Source: Promicromonospora sp042731755 (GTDB lineage: Bacteria > Actinomycetota > Actinomycetes > Actinomycetales > Cellulomonadaceae). Taken from it: 64,000 bases of DNA. Location of the stretch: NCBI RefSeq assembly GCF_042731755.1, contig NZ_JBHWLR010000006.1, forward strand, positions 1 through 64,000. The letters are read 5' to 3'. Below, piece by piece: positions 1-10,300 of this stretch. Positions within the stretch are counted from its first letter, which is position 1. Each line of letters opens with the position of its first letter. The position numbers and the translations under genes are program-made. The notes beneath the pieces are model-generated. The model was not told the origin of the DNA, searched no databases, and saw nothing but the letters and a program-made list of their open reading frames with translations.

Positions 1-68
1 CGTTCGACTTGCATGTGTTAAGCACGCCACCAGCGTTCGTCCTGAGCCAGGATCAAACTCTCCGTAAA
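1..68 (-). rRNA. rrs: 16S ribosomal RNA, 5' end only (partial)
   Basis: Read on the minus strand, bases 68 to 1 give the universal 16S start: the AGAGTTTGATCCTGGCTCAG primer site followed by the GACGAACGCTGG stretch and AACACATGCAAGTCGAACG. The gene runs leftward out of the window, so only about 68 bases are present. The mature 5' end is placed by analogy at the TTTACGGAGAG stretch and could be off by a few bases. Confidence 0.97.
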
Positions 69-536
69 AGAGAAACATCCACACCCACCCAAAGGGCGAG
101 CGCGAACAATGATACTGGCCAGACCAAAACCAAACTGGTTTCAATCCGATCCAAAAAAGACCCCACCGCAACTGTCCACACCACCATGCTGGCGATGCGA
201 CCCGAAACGCTGAGAGTCAAATGATTGGCATTGACTATCAAGCACACTGTTGAGTTCTCAAACAACCGACGCACACCGTCAGATTAGCGACTCTTCTTGT
301 TCGCTTCCCTGTCCGGGGCAGTTCCTTAAACTTACCAGATTCTTTCGGCCGATCAAATTCGCTTCGGTTCTTACGAACCGGAAGGAATTGCAACCTGCTT
401 GCCGAATATGGCGACCCACCCGATTCCGGGGAACACGAAGTTCCTCGATCCTGCGATGTGGGTTTCAGCCCCGGCGCGGCCACTCGGTTCGTTTCCTACC
501 CGGTGTCCGTCTGCCCGTCGGGCTGACCTGGAGAAC
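69..536 (-). other. rRNA operon leader region (no protein gene)
   Basis: This stretch lies directly upstream of 16S. It has no credible coding frame and is visibly richer in A and T than the rest of the window (for example the TTTGATCGG and TAAGTTTAAGG stretches around 320-360 on the minus strand). This is typical of a transcribed rRNA leader with processing and antitermination signals. A weak TTTGAT-17-TAAGTT pair here could be a second promoter, but I do not trust it. Confidence 0.6.
236..268 (-). promoter_or_regulatory. Conserved actinobacterial rrn leader element
   Basis: On the minus strand this reads TTGTTTGAGAACTCAACAG followed by TGTGCTTGATAG. A TGTTTGAGAACTCAA-type element recurs in actinobacterial rRNA leaders and 16S-23S spacers, where it is thought to act in antitermination or precursor processing. 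The match is by memory of the motif; the role is family knowledge, not shown here. Confidence 0.6.
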
Positions 537-564
537 ATTACACACGATCCCGCGTACGCGCCAA
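537..564 (-). promoter_or_regulatory. Candidate rRNA operon promoter
   Basis: On the minus strand TTGGCG (559-564) and TGTAAT (537-542) are 16 bases apart, matching 4/6 and 5/6 of the sigma70-type consensus, and face the 16S gene about 470 bases away. Long leaders with several promoters are normal for actinobacterial rrn operons. The assignment rests on hexamers alone. Confidence 0.3.
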
Positions 565-788
565 CTCGGCCGCAGTGGCCTGCGGCACACCATGTTTCCG
601 CAGGTCAGAGCGCATTTGAACAACTCATGAGCCAACATCGGACAACGCTTGTGACCGGGGCCACGCTCCTGAGGCGCAAGCCCCCGGTCCGCGCACCTCG
701 ACGTGCCGTCCGTTGCCGCTCCCCCACGATCATTTTCCGCTCCCCGGGCCTCGGCCGCACCTCGAGACCGCGCACGGGGCCCGCGTAC

Positions 789-794
789 TACGTT
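789..794 (+). promoter_or_regulatory. Leaderless-type -10 element of the acetyltransferase gene
   Basis: TACGTT lies exactly six bases before the GTG at 801, so transcription would begin on or beside the start codon. The same TANNNT-N6 spacing precedes several other genes in this window, which supports both the promoter and the chosen start. No -35 box is evident. Confidence 0.45.
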
Positions 795-800
795 CGGGTC

Positions 801-1439
801 GTGACACCTGAGCACTCACCGGCGTCGTCCGCCGGGAACCAGACCGAACGCCGCACCGCACCGGACGCGCTCCCCGGCGCCGTCCGCCGGGCGGGCGTCG
901 ACGACGCGGCCGAGACCGCGTGGCTCGCCGCCCTCACCTTTCCCCTGGCCTGCCCGCCGGGCACACCGACGTCCGACATGGCCATCCACATCGCGCACAA
1001 GCTGACCCCCGGGCACTTCCGTGGCTGGGCCGACAGCGACCGGCACGCGCTGCTCGTCCACGACGACGGCACGCGCCTGCTCGGCTACGCGCTCCTCGTG
1101 CTCGGGACGCCCGACGGCGCGGCCGAGGCCGACGCCGTCCGCTCGGCGACCGGGCGCGAGGCGCCGTACGTCGAGCTGTCCAAGATCTACGTGCACCCCG
1201 ACGTGCTGGGCGGCGGGGTGGCCGGCGCGCTCATGCGGGGCGCCGTCGACGCGGCGGCCGAGCTCGGCCCGGGCCTGCCGTTCTGGCTCGGCACCAACGC
1301 GCGCAACGAGCGCGCCCAGGCCTTCTACCGCAAGAGCGGCTTCGAGGTGGTCGGACGGCGCACCAAGCGGGTGGGCGACCTGGACCACGACGACCTCGTA
1401 CTGCTGCGCACGCAGGCAGAGCCCGTCAGCCAGGCGTAG
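801..1439 (+). CDS. GNAT family N-acetyltransferase
   Basis: A predicted acetyl-CoA-dependent N-acetyltransferase of 212 residues; the acceptor is unknown. The GNAT core is visible. The motif A strand-turn-helix is near residues 125-145 (YVHPDVLGGGVAGALM), where the acetyl-CoA pyrophosphate loop is glycine-rich but lacks the usual Gln/Arg at its first position. Motif B is near residues 165-182 (NARNERAQAFYRKSGF), the conserved asparagine and tyrosine region, followed by the GFEVVGRR strand. The open frame continues upstream to 399, but that part overlaps rRNA-leader-like sequence. I chose GTG 801 because a TACGTT -10 element sits six bases before it. The gene stands alone, divergent from the rRNA operon, and ends in its own hairpin. 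Family assignment is firm; function is not. Confidence 0.88.
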   Translation: MTPEHSPASSAGNQTERRTAPDALPGAVRRAGVDDAAETAWLAALTFPLACPPGTPTSDMAIHIAHKLTPGHFRGWADSDRHALLVHDDGTRLLGYALLVLGTPDGAAEADAVRSATGREAPYVELSKIYVHPDVLGGGVAGALMRGAVDAAAELGPGLPFWLGTNARNERAQAFYRKSGFEVVGRRTKRVGDLDHDDLVLLRTQAEPVSQA

Positions 1440-1453
1440 CCCGCGCGCAGAAA

Positions 1454-1487
1454 GGTGTGGCCGGCGCCCTCCGGCGTCGGCCACACC
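1454..1487 (+). terminator. Hairpin terminator after the acetyltransferase
   Basis: A 15-base arm (1454-1468) pairs with 1473-1487 with a single G-T pair and a CTCC loop, starting 14 bases after the stop codon. No T-tract follows; a run of C follows instead and may itself be a sequencing artefact. Confidence 0.6.
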
Positions 1488-1833
1488 CCCCCCCCCCCCC
1501 AACGAAACCCGCTGTGAAAACCGCGGGGAACCCCGCCGCGAGCGCCGGGTCAGCAGCACTTGGTCCACAGCGAGCGGGTCTCNNNNNNNNNNGGGTTTTC
1601 CAAAAGAGAGTGGGAGTTGGGGGAAGAGGAGGGGGGTGGGAAGAAAAGGGGGGGGGGGGGGGGGGGGCCAGGAGAGCTTTGGGTTGGTGGCGGATGGGGG
1701 AAGATCTTGCAATCCGGCTGTCCCCCCGGGAGGGAGGTTTTTTCCCTCCTCCCTTCGCTCCCCCCCCCACCTCACCTACCCCGCAGCGAACCCTGCTGCG
1801 AAACCCGCGGCGAACCCTGCCGCGAGCGCCGGG
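1486..1833. other. Draft-assembly join with Ns and low-quality homopolymers
   Basis: Ten Ns at 1583-1592 sit between a 15-base C run (1486-1500) and a 20-base G run (1648-1667), and 1593-1780 is unusually G-rich with many short G runs, unlike any other non-coding stretch here. I see no gene in it. Treat sequence from about 1486 to 1785 as unreliable. Confidence 0.85.
1501..1582 (+). repeat. Degraded duplicate of bases 1785-1866
   Basis: These 82 bases match 1785-1866 with roughly ten differences and no gaps. The second copy is the 3' end of the adjacent isomerase gene plus its downstream flank. A copy that stops exactly at the N run is best explained as an unmerged, error-rich contig end rather than a biological repeat. 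Confidence 0.75.
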
Positions 1834-2850
1834 TCAGCAGCGCTTGGCCCGCAGCGAGCGGATCTCGACGTACGACCGCTCGGCGTTGCCGAACGAGTCC
1901 ACCGGGTAGCCAGGCGCGGCCACCGAGGCGGCGTTGTCCTGCTCCCAGATGCCGTGCCGTTGGCCCGAGCCCGCGAGCGCCGACAGGAACTCGGTGTACG
2001 GCAGGTCGCCGGCGCCGAACTCCACGATGTCGTACCCACCGGTGTTGGCCGGGTTGGCGTCGCCGTCCTTGAGGTGCAGGAGCGGGTAGCGGTGCGGGTT
2101 GCGCTTGACGTAGTCCACCGGCTCGAAGCCCGGGTAGCGGTGCTGCCCCACGAACGCCCAGTAGACGTCCATCTCGAGGAAGACCTTCCTCGGGTCGGTG
2201 TTGTCGTAGAAGACGTCGTAGAGCCGCACGTCGGGGTTGTCGGTGGCGAAGCCGAACTCCCCGTCGTGGTTGTGCTGGTAGAACTTCAGGCCGCGGGCAC
2301 GTGCCGCCGCGCCGAAGCCGTTGAACTGCTCGGCGGCGGCGAGGTAGCCGGCGACCGTGCGGTTGCTGGTGGGCGCCTGCGCGGTGCCCACGTGCTCCAT
2401 GCCGAGGGTCTCGGCGATGTCGAGCTCCAGCTCCATGTTGTTGGCGAAGTCGGAGATCCCGCGGTGGGAGCCCACGGCCTTCAGGCCGTTGTCGTCGAGC
2501 AGCTGACGGATCTCCTGGGGCGTGATCGCCCCGACCTGGCCCTGCGTGTAGCCGGCGAACTCGACCTCGGCGTAGCCCATGTCGGCGAGCCGCTCGAACA
2601 CGGTGCGGAAGCCGAGCGAGGAGACCTTGTCCCTGATCGAGTACAGCTGGATGCCGATGTGGCCCGCGGGCACGAGCACGCGGCCCCCGCCCTTGCCCGC
2701 GGCGGCTGCCGCGGGAGCGGCCGGGGCGAGCGTCGCCGCGGCGGCGCTGCCCGCGAGACCGGCACCGGCCAGCGTTGCCGCACCCACGGCCACGGTGCCG
2801 CCGGCCAGCCTCAGAAAGTTCCTGCGGTTGACGTCAGTGCGTGATTCCAT
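1834..2850 (-). CDS. Tat-exported sugar phosphate isomerase/epimerase-like protein
   Basis: A 338-residue protein of the xylose-isomerase-like TIM-barrel (AP endonuclease 2) superfamily, whose members isomerise or epimerise sugars and keto-sugars with a divalent metal. The N terminus carries a twin-arginine signal (RRNFLRLAGG at residues 9-18, then an Ala/Gly-rich hydrophobic stretch), so it should be exported folded. The barrel starts at GIQLYSIRD (about residue 57). Candidate metal and substrate residues lie in the SHRG, MDVYW and HLKDGD segments. The ATG overlaps the stop of the upstream dehydrogenase gene as TGATG, and GGAG precedes it, so the two are translationally coupled. Export of such an enzyme together with a secreted sugar dehydrogenase suggests the pair acts on the same extracellular sugar. 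The exact reaction is unknown. Confidence 0.85.
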   Translation of the reverse strand: MESRTDVNRRNFLRLAGGTVAVGAATLAGAGLAGSAAAATLAPAAPAAAAAGKGGGRVLVPAGHIGIQLYSIRDKVSSLGFRTVFERLADMGYAEVEFAGYTQGQVGAITPQEIRQLLDDNGLKAVGSHRGISDFANNMELELDIAETLGMEHVGTAQAPTSNRTVAGYLAAAEQFNGFGAAARARGLKFYQHNHDGEFGFATDNPDVRLYDVFYDNTDPRKVFLEMDVYWAFVGQHRYPGFEPVDYVKRNPHRYPLLHLKDGDANPANTGGYDIVEFGAGDLPYTEFLSALAGSGQRHGIWEQDNAASVAAPGYPVDSFGNAERSYVEIRSLRAKRC

Positions 2851-5519
2851 CACTGCTCTCCTTCGGTCCGAGCGGCCCCGGACGGGCCGGCCGAGTTCTG
2901 TGCGGCCGCCGGGGGCGTCCCGACGCCCTCGCCGACCATCGTCAGTGCGTCCACGTCGAGGGTGCCGCCCGTCGTCGTGACGTAGAGCGTCCCCGTCTGG
3001 TCGCGGTCGCGGAACGACAGGCTGACGTCCTTCCACGTGCGCGCGTTCACCTTCGCGGTCGCGAACGGCTTGGCCGTGGGCGAGCCCCAGCGAAGCTGGA
3101 GCTGCCCCTTGCCGCGCACCGTCGCGGTCACGCTGTCGATCCCGGACAGGCTCACGCGCTCCAGGGCGAGCGAGTCCTTGTTGCCGAGGCCGGCCACGTA
3201 CGCGCCGGCCGAGGCCGCCTCGTCCTGGACCACCTCGACGCCCTTGAGGGTCGCGTGCTCCGCCTGCTGCAGCTTGGGGTTCAGGCGCAGCGTCGCCTCG
3301 CCGGCGGCGGGCGGCAGGCCGTTGGCCCCGTTGTCGGTGTAGGTGATGACGACGGCGCCGTACAGGTGCGCGCCCGCGCCGTGCTCCGGGGAGTTGGGGT
3401 CGGTCGGGAAGACGCCGGTGCAGCCGGTGCCCGACACCTCGGGGTGCGCGTGCTCGTCGTGGCCGAGGCCGTACGACCAGGCGACCCGCTCGCAGGCGGT
3501 CTCGGTGCCGTCCTCGGTGTCGTTCGTGGTCACCTGGAAGGCGACGTCGTCGCCCCAGTCGAAGAAGCCGCCGTCGGCCGGGAAGTCGACGGTGACCTCG
3601 GGCGCCTCGTTGCCGACGCTGATCGACGTCGAGGTGAGCGTGCGCTTGCCGCTGCCGTCGGTGACCCGCAGGCGCGCGGTGTAGACGCCGAGCTCGGTGT
3701 AGGTGTGCGTGACCTCGGGGCCGGTCAGGTCGAAGGTGCCGTCGCCGTCGACGTCCCACTCGTAGGTGAGCGCGTCGCCGTCGGGGTCGCTGGAGCCCGA
3801 CGCGTCGAAGGCGACCTCGACGGGCGCGGACGGGGACGACTCCGGCGTGGAGGTGAACTGCGCCTGCGGCGCCTTGTTCCCCTCGGCGTGATCGATGCGG
3901 TAGAGCCCGGAGTCCGGGTTCTGGCGGAAGAACCCGTCGCCGTACTCCAGGACGTACAGCGAGCCGTCCGGGCCGAACTCGAGGTCGATCGGGTTGTCGT
4001 TGATCGGCATGCCCGCGGCGGTGAGCGCCGAGTTCGGGAAGAAGTCCTCGATCTCGCCGACCTCGAAAGTGGACCAGTCCACGCTGAACGCGGCGTAGTA
4101 GTCCTGGGAGAACTCGCCGAAGAACGCCTTGCCGTCCCAGTACTCGGGGAACTTCCCGGGCGCCGTGCTGTCGGCGTCGTAGTGGTAGACCGGGCCGCCC
4201 ATCGGCGCCTGGCCGCTGCCCGAGCCGAAGCTCACGAGCTCGTCCCGGGGCTGCTGGCCCGCCGCGTCGCCGTAGTAGAGGGTGGCCGCCCGCGACGGGG
4301 GCAGGTCGGTCAGGCCCGTGTTCCAGCGGGAGTTGTTGACGGGCGCGGCGCAGTCGAAGAACTCGCGCGGCGTGGCCGTCTCGAAATTCCACTCGTTGTA
4401 CGCCGCGTTCGGTCCGTGGCAGTACGGCCAGCCGGCGTTGTGCGGGTCGTCGAGGCCCACGGCGTTCCACTCCACGTAGCCCATCGGCCCGCGGTCCGCG
4501 TTCGCGGCGCCGGCGTCGGGCCCGTAGTCGCCCCAGGTCAGGGAGTTGGTCTCCGGGTCCACCTCGATGCGGAACGGGTTGCGCACGCCCATCACGAAGA
4601 TCTCCGGACGGGTGTTCTCCGTGCCGGGGGCGAACAGGTTGCCCGCGGGGACGTCGTAGGTGCTGCCCTCGCCCGGCGCCGTGCCGGCGGGGATCTCGTC
4701 CTTCACGTCGATCCGCAGGATCTTGCCCCGCAGGTCGTTCGTGTTGCCCGCCCCGCGCCGCGAGTCGAAGCCCGGGTTCATGTTCGGGGCGTCGTTGTTC
4801 GGGGCGTAGCCGTTGGCGCCCGGCGTCCCGGCCGGGGTGTTGTCGCCGGTCGACAGGTAGAGGTTGCCCTCGCCGTCGAAGTCGATGTCGGCGCCGACGT
4901 GGCAGCACTGGCCGCGCTGCACCTCGATGTCGAGGATCGCCTGCTCCGAGTCGAGGTCGAGCGCGTCGCCCGTCCACGTGTACCTGGCCAGGCGGTTCAC
5001 GCCGACCCACTGGTCCCAGTAGCTCGCGTCCTCGCCCGCCGGCAGCGTGTTGGGCGCGTTGCCCGCCGGGGTGTCCGCCGCGCCGTCGCCGTCCGCGTCG
5101 CGCGGCGCGTACACGAGGTAGACCTGGTTGCTCTGCGCGAAGTCGGGCGCCAGGGCGATGCCCTGCAGGCCGTCCTCCGAGTTCGCGTACACGTCCAGGG
5201 TGTTGACGACCCGCGTGACGCCCGTGGCCGGGTCGGTCAGCCGGACGTCGCCGTTGCGGGCCGTGTGGAGCACCCGCTGGTCGGGCAGCACCGCCATGTC
5301 GATGGGCTCACCGACGTCCTTGGTGAGCAGGATCTTCTCGTAGTTGCCCCAGTCGGTGTCGGCTGCGGCCGCCGCGTCGGCGGTGCCGGTGGTGTCGTGG
5401 CCGTCGTGCGCGAACGCCGTCGGCGAGGCCGCGAGCGCCGTGCCGACCAGCGCCGCGGCCGCGAGCGCCGCGAGCGTTCTCTTTGGGCGCGCGTGGGCGC
5501 GTGTCTCGATACTCTTCAT
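2850..5519 (-). CDS. Secreted glucose/sorbosone dehydrogenase-like protein with PKD domain
   Basis: An 889-residue secreted protein. A Sec signal peptide occupies residues 1-37; cleavage after AFA would leave histidine as the first mature residue (HDGHD). Residues about 55-545 form a six-bladed propeller of the glucose/sorbosone dehydrogenase type (GEPIDMAVLPD, a QCCHVGADIDF segment, GNLYLSTGDNT, MGVRNPFRIEVDP, GPDGSLYVLEYG). Known members oxidise aldose sugars with PQQ. A PKD domain follows (about 548-640, ending SISVGN). Next is a Cys-flanked histidine cluster (LGHDEHAHP, near 683-692), then a CBM6/35-like sandwich (about 750-860). GAGGAG precedes the ATG, and its stop overlaps the next gene. 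No PQQ biosynthesis gene is present, so the cofactor is uncertain. It is a paralogue of part of the 1,879-residue protein upstream in the same cluster. Confidence 0.87.
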   Translation of the reverse strand: MKSIETRAHARPKRTLAALAAAALVGTALAASPTAFAHDGHDTTGTADAAAAADTDWGNYEKILLTKDVGEPIDMAVLPDQRVLHTARNGDVRLTDPATGVTRVVNTLDVYANSEDGLQGIALAPDFAQSNQVYLVYAPRDADGDGAADTPAGNAPNTLPAGEDASYWDQWVGVNRLARYTWTGDALDLDSEQAILDIEVQRGQCCHVGADIDFDGEGNLYLSTGDNTPAGTPGANGYAPNNDAPNMNPGFDSRRGAGNTNDLRGKILRIDVKDEIPAGTAPGEGSTYDVPAGNLFAPGTENTRPEIFVMGVRNPFRIEVDPETNSLTWGDYGPDAGAANADRGPMGYVEWNAVGLDDPHNAGWPYCHGPNAAYNEWNFETATPREFFDCAAPVNNSRWNTGLTDLPPSRAATLYYGDAAGQQPRDELVSFGSGSGQAPMGGPVYHYDADSTAPGKFPEYWDGKAFFGEFSQDYYAAFSVDWSTFEVGEIEDFFPNSALTAAGMPINDNPIDLEFGPDGSLYVLEYGDGFFRQNPDSGLYRIDHAEGNKAPQAQFTSTPESSPSAPVEVAFDASGSSDPDGDALTYEWDVDGDGTFDLTGPEVTHTYTELGVYTARLRVTDGSGKRTLTSTSISVGNEAPEVTVDFPADGGFFDWGDDVAFQVTTNDTEDGTETACERVAWSYGLGHDEHAHPEVSGTGCTGVFPTDPNSPEHGAGAHLYGAVVITYTDNGANGLPPAAGEATLRLNPKLQQAEHATLKGVEVVQDEAASAGAYVAGLGNKDSLALERVSLSGIDSVTATVRGKGQLQLRWGSPTAKPFATAKVNARTWKDVSLSFRDRDQTGTLYVTTTGGTLDVDALTMVGEGVGTPPAAAQNSAGPSGAARTEGEQ

Positions 5520-5704
5520 TCGTGATGCAGCTCCTCGTCGAGTTGGTCACGCCGGCCGGGTCTCGTGCGCATCCCATTCGTCCGGGACCCGGTCCTTGCT
5601 GCCCCGGCGCCGTACGGCGACGCCGGGTCGTGCTCGTCGTTCCTGGTCGTACCTCCCTGTCAGCGGTGTGTCAGCGGGTCGAGGACGTCAGCGCGTGAAC
5701 GGCG

Positions 5705-6706
<1,002 letters not shown>

Positions 6707-6762
6707 GGTTTCCTCCTGTGCGTGACGATCCGGCGTCGCCGGTCGTGCCCTTCGGTCTTCGG

Positions 6763-7371
6763 TCACGGGGTACGTCTGCGCCGGAGCAGGGCCGTCGCCG
6801 CTCCCGCGACGACGAGCGCGCCCAGCACCCAGCCGGCCCAGCCCGGCAGGCCGCTCGACGCCGTGGAGACGTCGTCCGCCCGTGCTGCCGTGCCTGCCCC
6901 GTCCGCCCCGGTGGTGTTCTCGGCCGGCGGCGAGCTGCTCTCCTCGGCTCCGGGCTCTGCCTCCTCGGGCTCTGCCTCCTCAGCGGCGGGCGGGGCCACC
7001 ACGTCGACCTCGGTCTCGACCTTCGCCTTGGCCGGCTCCTTGACCCGGGCGGTCACCGTCCAGTGCCCCTCGTCGAGCACCGCGGGTTCCGAGCGGTACC
7101 AGCCGACGCCCTCGGACGCCGAGACCAGGGTGATCGGGCCCACCTCGTCACCGGCGTCGGAGACCGCCCGGACCTCCACCACGGCCGACTCCTCGACCGG
7201 GTGCTTGTCGCCGGCCCAGACGAGTGCGGCGGAGATGCCGCCGGCGCCGTCCGTGCCGAGCTCGATGTCGATCTTTCCCCCGTGGGCCGACGCCGGCGCC
7301 GCGGCGAGGGGCCCGACGGCGAGCCCCAGCCCCAGCGCCAGCGCCGTACCGAGGCGCAGGAACGTCCTCAC
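6763..7371 (-). CDS. Small secreted membrane-anchored protein, possible N-terminal histidine
   Basis: I do not recognise a named family. The 202-residue product has a signal peptide (about residues 1-31, ending APASA), a beta-rich domain of roughly 95 residues, an acidic Glu/Ala/Pro linker, and a C-terminal transmembrane helix (GWAGWVLGALVVAGAATALL) followed by RRRR. It would therefore be anchored in the membrane facing outward. Cleavage after ASA would expose HGGKID, a mature N-terminal histidine as in CopC-type copper proteins. The ordering of strands is loosely like CopC/YtkA domains, but I cannot confirm it. GTG 7371 overlaps the stop of the giant ThuA gene as GTGA, so translation is coupled; an ATG eight codons earlier is less likely. 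Its place among secreted oxidoreductases suggests an electron-transfer or cofactor-supply role. Confidence 0.8.
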   Translation of the reverse strand: MRTFLRLGTALALGLGLAVGPLAAAPASAHGGKIDIELGTDGAGGISAALVWAGDKHPVEESAVVEVRAVSDAGDEVGPITLVSASEGVGWYRSEPAVLDEGHWTVTARVKEPAKAKVETEVDVVAPPAAEEAEPEEAEPGAEESSSPPAENTTGADGAGTAARADDVSTASSGLPGWAGWVLGALVVAGAATALLRRRRTP

Positions 7372-10300
7372 ACGGCCCCCTGGTTCGTCGCGCACCCGTC
7401 CTCGACCGTCACCACGACGAATGCCTTGCCGGAGGGGCTGAGCTGCCAGTCCCCGGCGACGGTCAGCTTCGTCCGAGGTTCCGGCGTGGCGATCACGCGG
7501 TAGTCGCCCGGGGCCAGGTTCGCCAGGTCACGCGGCTTGCCGTCCGCCTTGCCGTCGACCCAGTTGTGCACGACGTAGCTGCGCACCCCGGGAAGCTCGA
7601 CCGGGTCGATCGACCCGCCGGCGTCGCACGTCGCCGCCTTCACCACGACGTCCGGCGTGTTCGGGTCGGGGCACTCGGGCTCGTCGAGCGTCACGAAGAG
7701 CACGGCGAGCCCGCCGGCGTTGAGCCTCCAGTTCCCCTCCGCGACGAGGACGTACCCGTCGGCCGGCCGGGCCGCGACCCGGTACCTGCCCGGGGCGAGG
7801 TCGCCCAGGTCGGTCACGACGTCACCCGCCGCGCCGTCGACCCACTCCCGCACGACGTAGGACCGGACACCCTCCACCTCAGCGGTGACCAGCGCGCCGC
7901 CGGTGACGACCTCGTTGCCCGACCGGTCGTAGGAGCACGTCGGCTGGACGATCTCGACCGCCGGCGTCGCCTCCTCGGCCGCGGGCGCGGCGATCGTGAA
8001 CCGAAGCGTCTCGCCGACGACCGTGTCGCCGTCCGCCGTCGCCCGCACCTGGACGGTGTGGGCGCCGGAGGCCGAGACCTCCACCGGCGCCGTGTACTCG
8101 GTCCAGCCGCCGTCGTCGACGTTGACCTCCCGGTACACCGTGGCTCCGGCCGGACCGCCCGTGGCCGCCACGGTGACCGTGACCGGTCCGAGCCACTGCC
8201 CGTCCGGGCCGTCCGGCTCGGCCGGTGACACGGTGCCGCTCACCGCGAGCGGCTCGGCGGCGCCGACCACCCGGAAGTGGTCGAACGACGCCGTGGCGAC
8301 CGACTGCTGGGAGGCACCGAGCGCGTACAGGCCCACCCGGGCGTCCTGCAGCCCGTCGTGGGTCACGGACTCGTCGAACGCGGTCCACTCCTCACCGTCG
8401 GCGCTGTAGGCGCCGGTGAAGGTCGGACCCTCCTTCGACAGCCGCAGGTGCCACGTGCCCGAGGTGAGACCGTTCACGTTCGGCTGCGGGTCCTGCACCA
8501 CCGCGTCGACCTCGCTGCGCAGCTCCAGGCGCTGCGCGACGGGGCTGCCCACCGCGTTGTCGGTCACGAGGTCGAGCTTGACGTAGTTGTCGTCGTCGCC
8601 GTAGACGATGAGACCGCCCTGCTGGTACTGCTGGTCGAAGTCCGAGCCGTCGACCAGCGTCTCGACCGTCCAGTCGTCCTCCGGCAGGTCCTGCACGACG
8701 ATGTTTGGCGTGCCGGTGTTGGAGCCGGTGTAGATGTCCGTGGGGGTCGTGTCGATCTCCAGCGCGCCACCGCTCACCCGGTAACCCGTCGGGTCGTCGC
8801 GGACGACGTCCCAGCGGCAGGCGTCCAGCGCGTCCCCGTCGAACTCGTCCCCCGGCCCGGGGGCCTCGGCCGTGTCGTCCGGGGTGATGTGGAACCAGTC
8901 GAACTGCGCGTCCACGACCTCCGCCGCCGAACCGCTGCCCGCGAGCGCGAAGAGCCCGATCTGCGGGTCGTCGATGCCCGACAGCGACTTGGTCTGCGGC
9001 ATGGCCGTGAAGTCCACGCCGTCGTCCGAGTACGCCGCCGTCAGGTCCACGCCGTCGCTGCTGGACAGGCGCACGTACACCGTGTCCGGGTACGCCTGTC
9101 CGAGGGCGGCGGTGTTGGAGTCACCGACCTCGTTCGGCACGCCGGCCTCCTCACGGATGTACTGGAAGATGCGCGTGGCCGGGTCGGCGGGTGCCGAACG
9201 CCCCTCGATCACCATCTTGGCGTAGTTGTCCGCGTCGCCGTAGATCAGCAGTCCGGCCTGCTGGTACTGCGCGTAGGCCGGGACGGTGACCTTGGCCGTC
9301 GCCGTGAACGGGCCGTCCGGCAGGTCCTGCAGCACGAGGTTCGGCACGGTGGAGTTGCCCGTCCCGTAGAAGTCCGTGACGGTCGCCGGGACGGTGAGCA
9401 CCCCGTCGGCGACCCGCAGGTCCTGGTTGCGGTCCAGCACGGTCCAGCGGTCCGGGTCGATCTCGTCACCGAGGAAGTCGTCCGACCGCCCCGACAGGCA
9501 CAGCGCGGGCTCAGTGACGGTCCCGGTGACCTCCACCATGACGTACTCCACGGCGTAGGCGCCGCCCTCGTCGGTGACCCGCACCTGGAGGCGGTAGGTC
9601 CCCGGCTCCTCGTAGGTGTGCTCGAACGCCGGCGTCCCGTCGACGAACCCGTCACCGAGACCGGCGTCCCAGGCGTAGGTGAGGTCCCCGGTCCCGTCGG
9701 GGTCCGTGGCCGTGGCGGACGCCGTCACCGTGAGCGGGGCGTCACCCGCGACCGGGTCGACCGTGAGCTCCACCTCCGGCCGCTGGTTGTCGGTGACGCC
9801 GCGCCCCTCGATCTCCATCCAGTTGGCGTTGATGCCGCCCGACAGCAGGACGAAGTGCAGCGAGCCCGAGCCCGAGGGCACGTCGTGCAGCTCGGTCCCG
9901 ACGTCGACGTACTGCTGCCAGCCGCCGGTGCCGGGCACCGTGATCCGGCCGATCTCCGGACCGTCCGGGGCGTCCCAGCGCAGCGACACCTCGCCGCCAC
10001 CACCCTCCGAGGCGGCGCGCAGGGAGATCGAGTCGACCTGGGCCAGGCTCACCGGCTCGTGCGCCCAGTAGTCGCCGGGCTCGATGAAGCCGATGTTCTG
10101 GCCGCCGCCGGCGGAGTCGCCCGTCTGCTCGATCTGGACGCCGGGGTCGCCGGCGCCGTCACCGATGCCGTCCACGCGGCCCGTGCCGGTGAAGAACTCC
10201 GACTGGACCAGCTTGGGCTGCAGCACCTGCAGGTCGGTCGCCGTCAGGGGTGCGCCGGCGGCGCCGCCGTCGTCCGTGTAGAAGCCCTCGATCACCCAGA

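Noticed and set aside
399..800. Upstream extension of the acetyltransferase frame
   Set aside because: It crosses the rRNA leader and promoter region; the GTG at 801 has a well-spaced -10 and precedes the conserved domain.
1648..1667. 20-base G run as a G-quadruplex or phase-variation tract
   Set aside because: It lies beside an N gap in clearly poor-quality sequence, so a sequencing artefact is far more likely.
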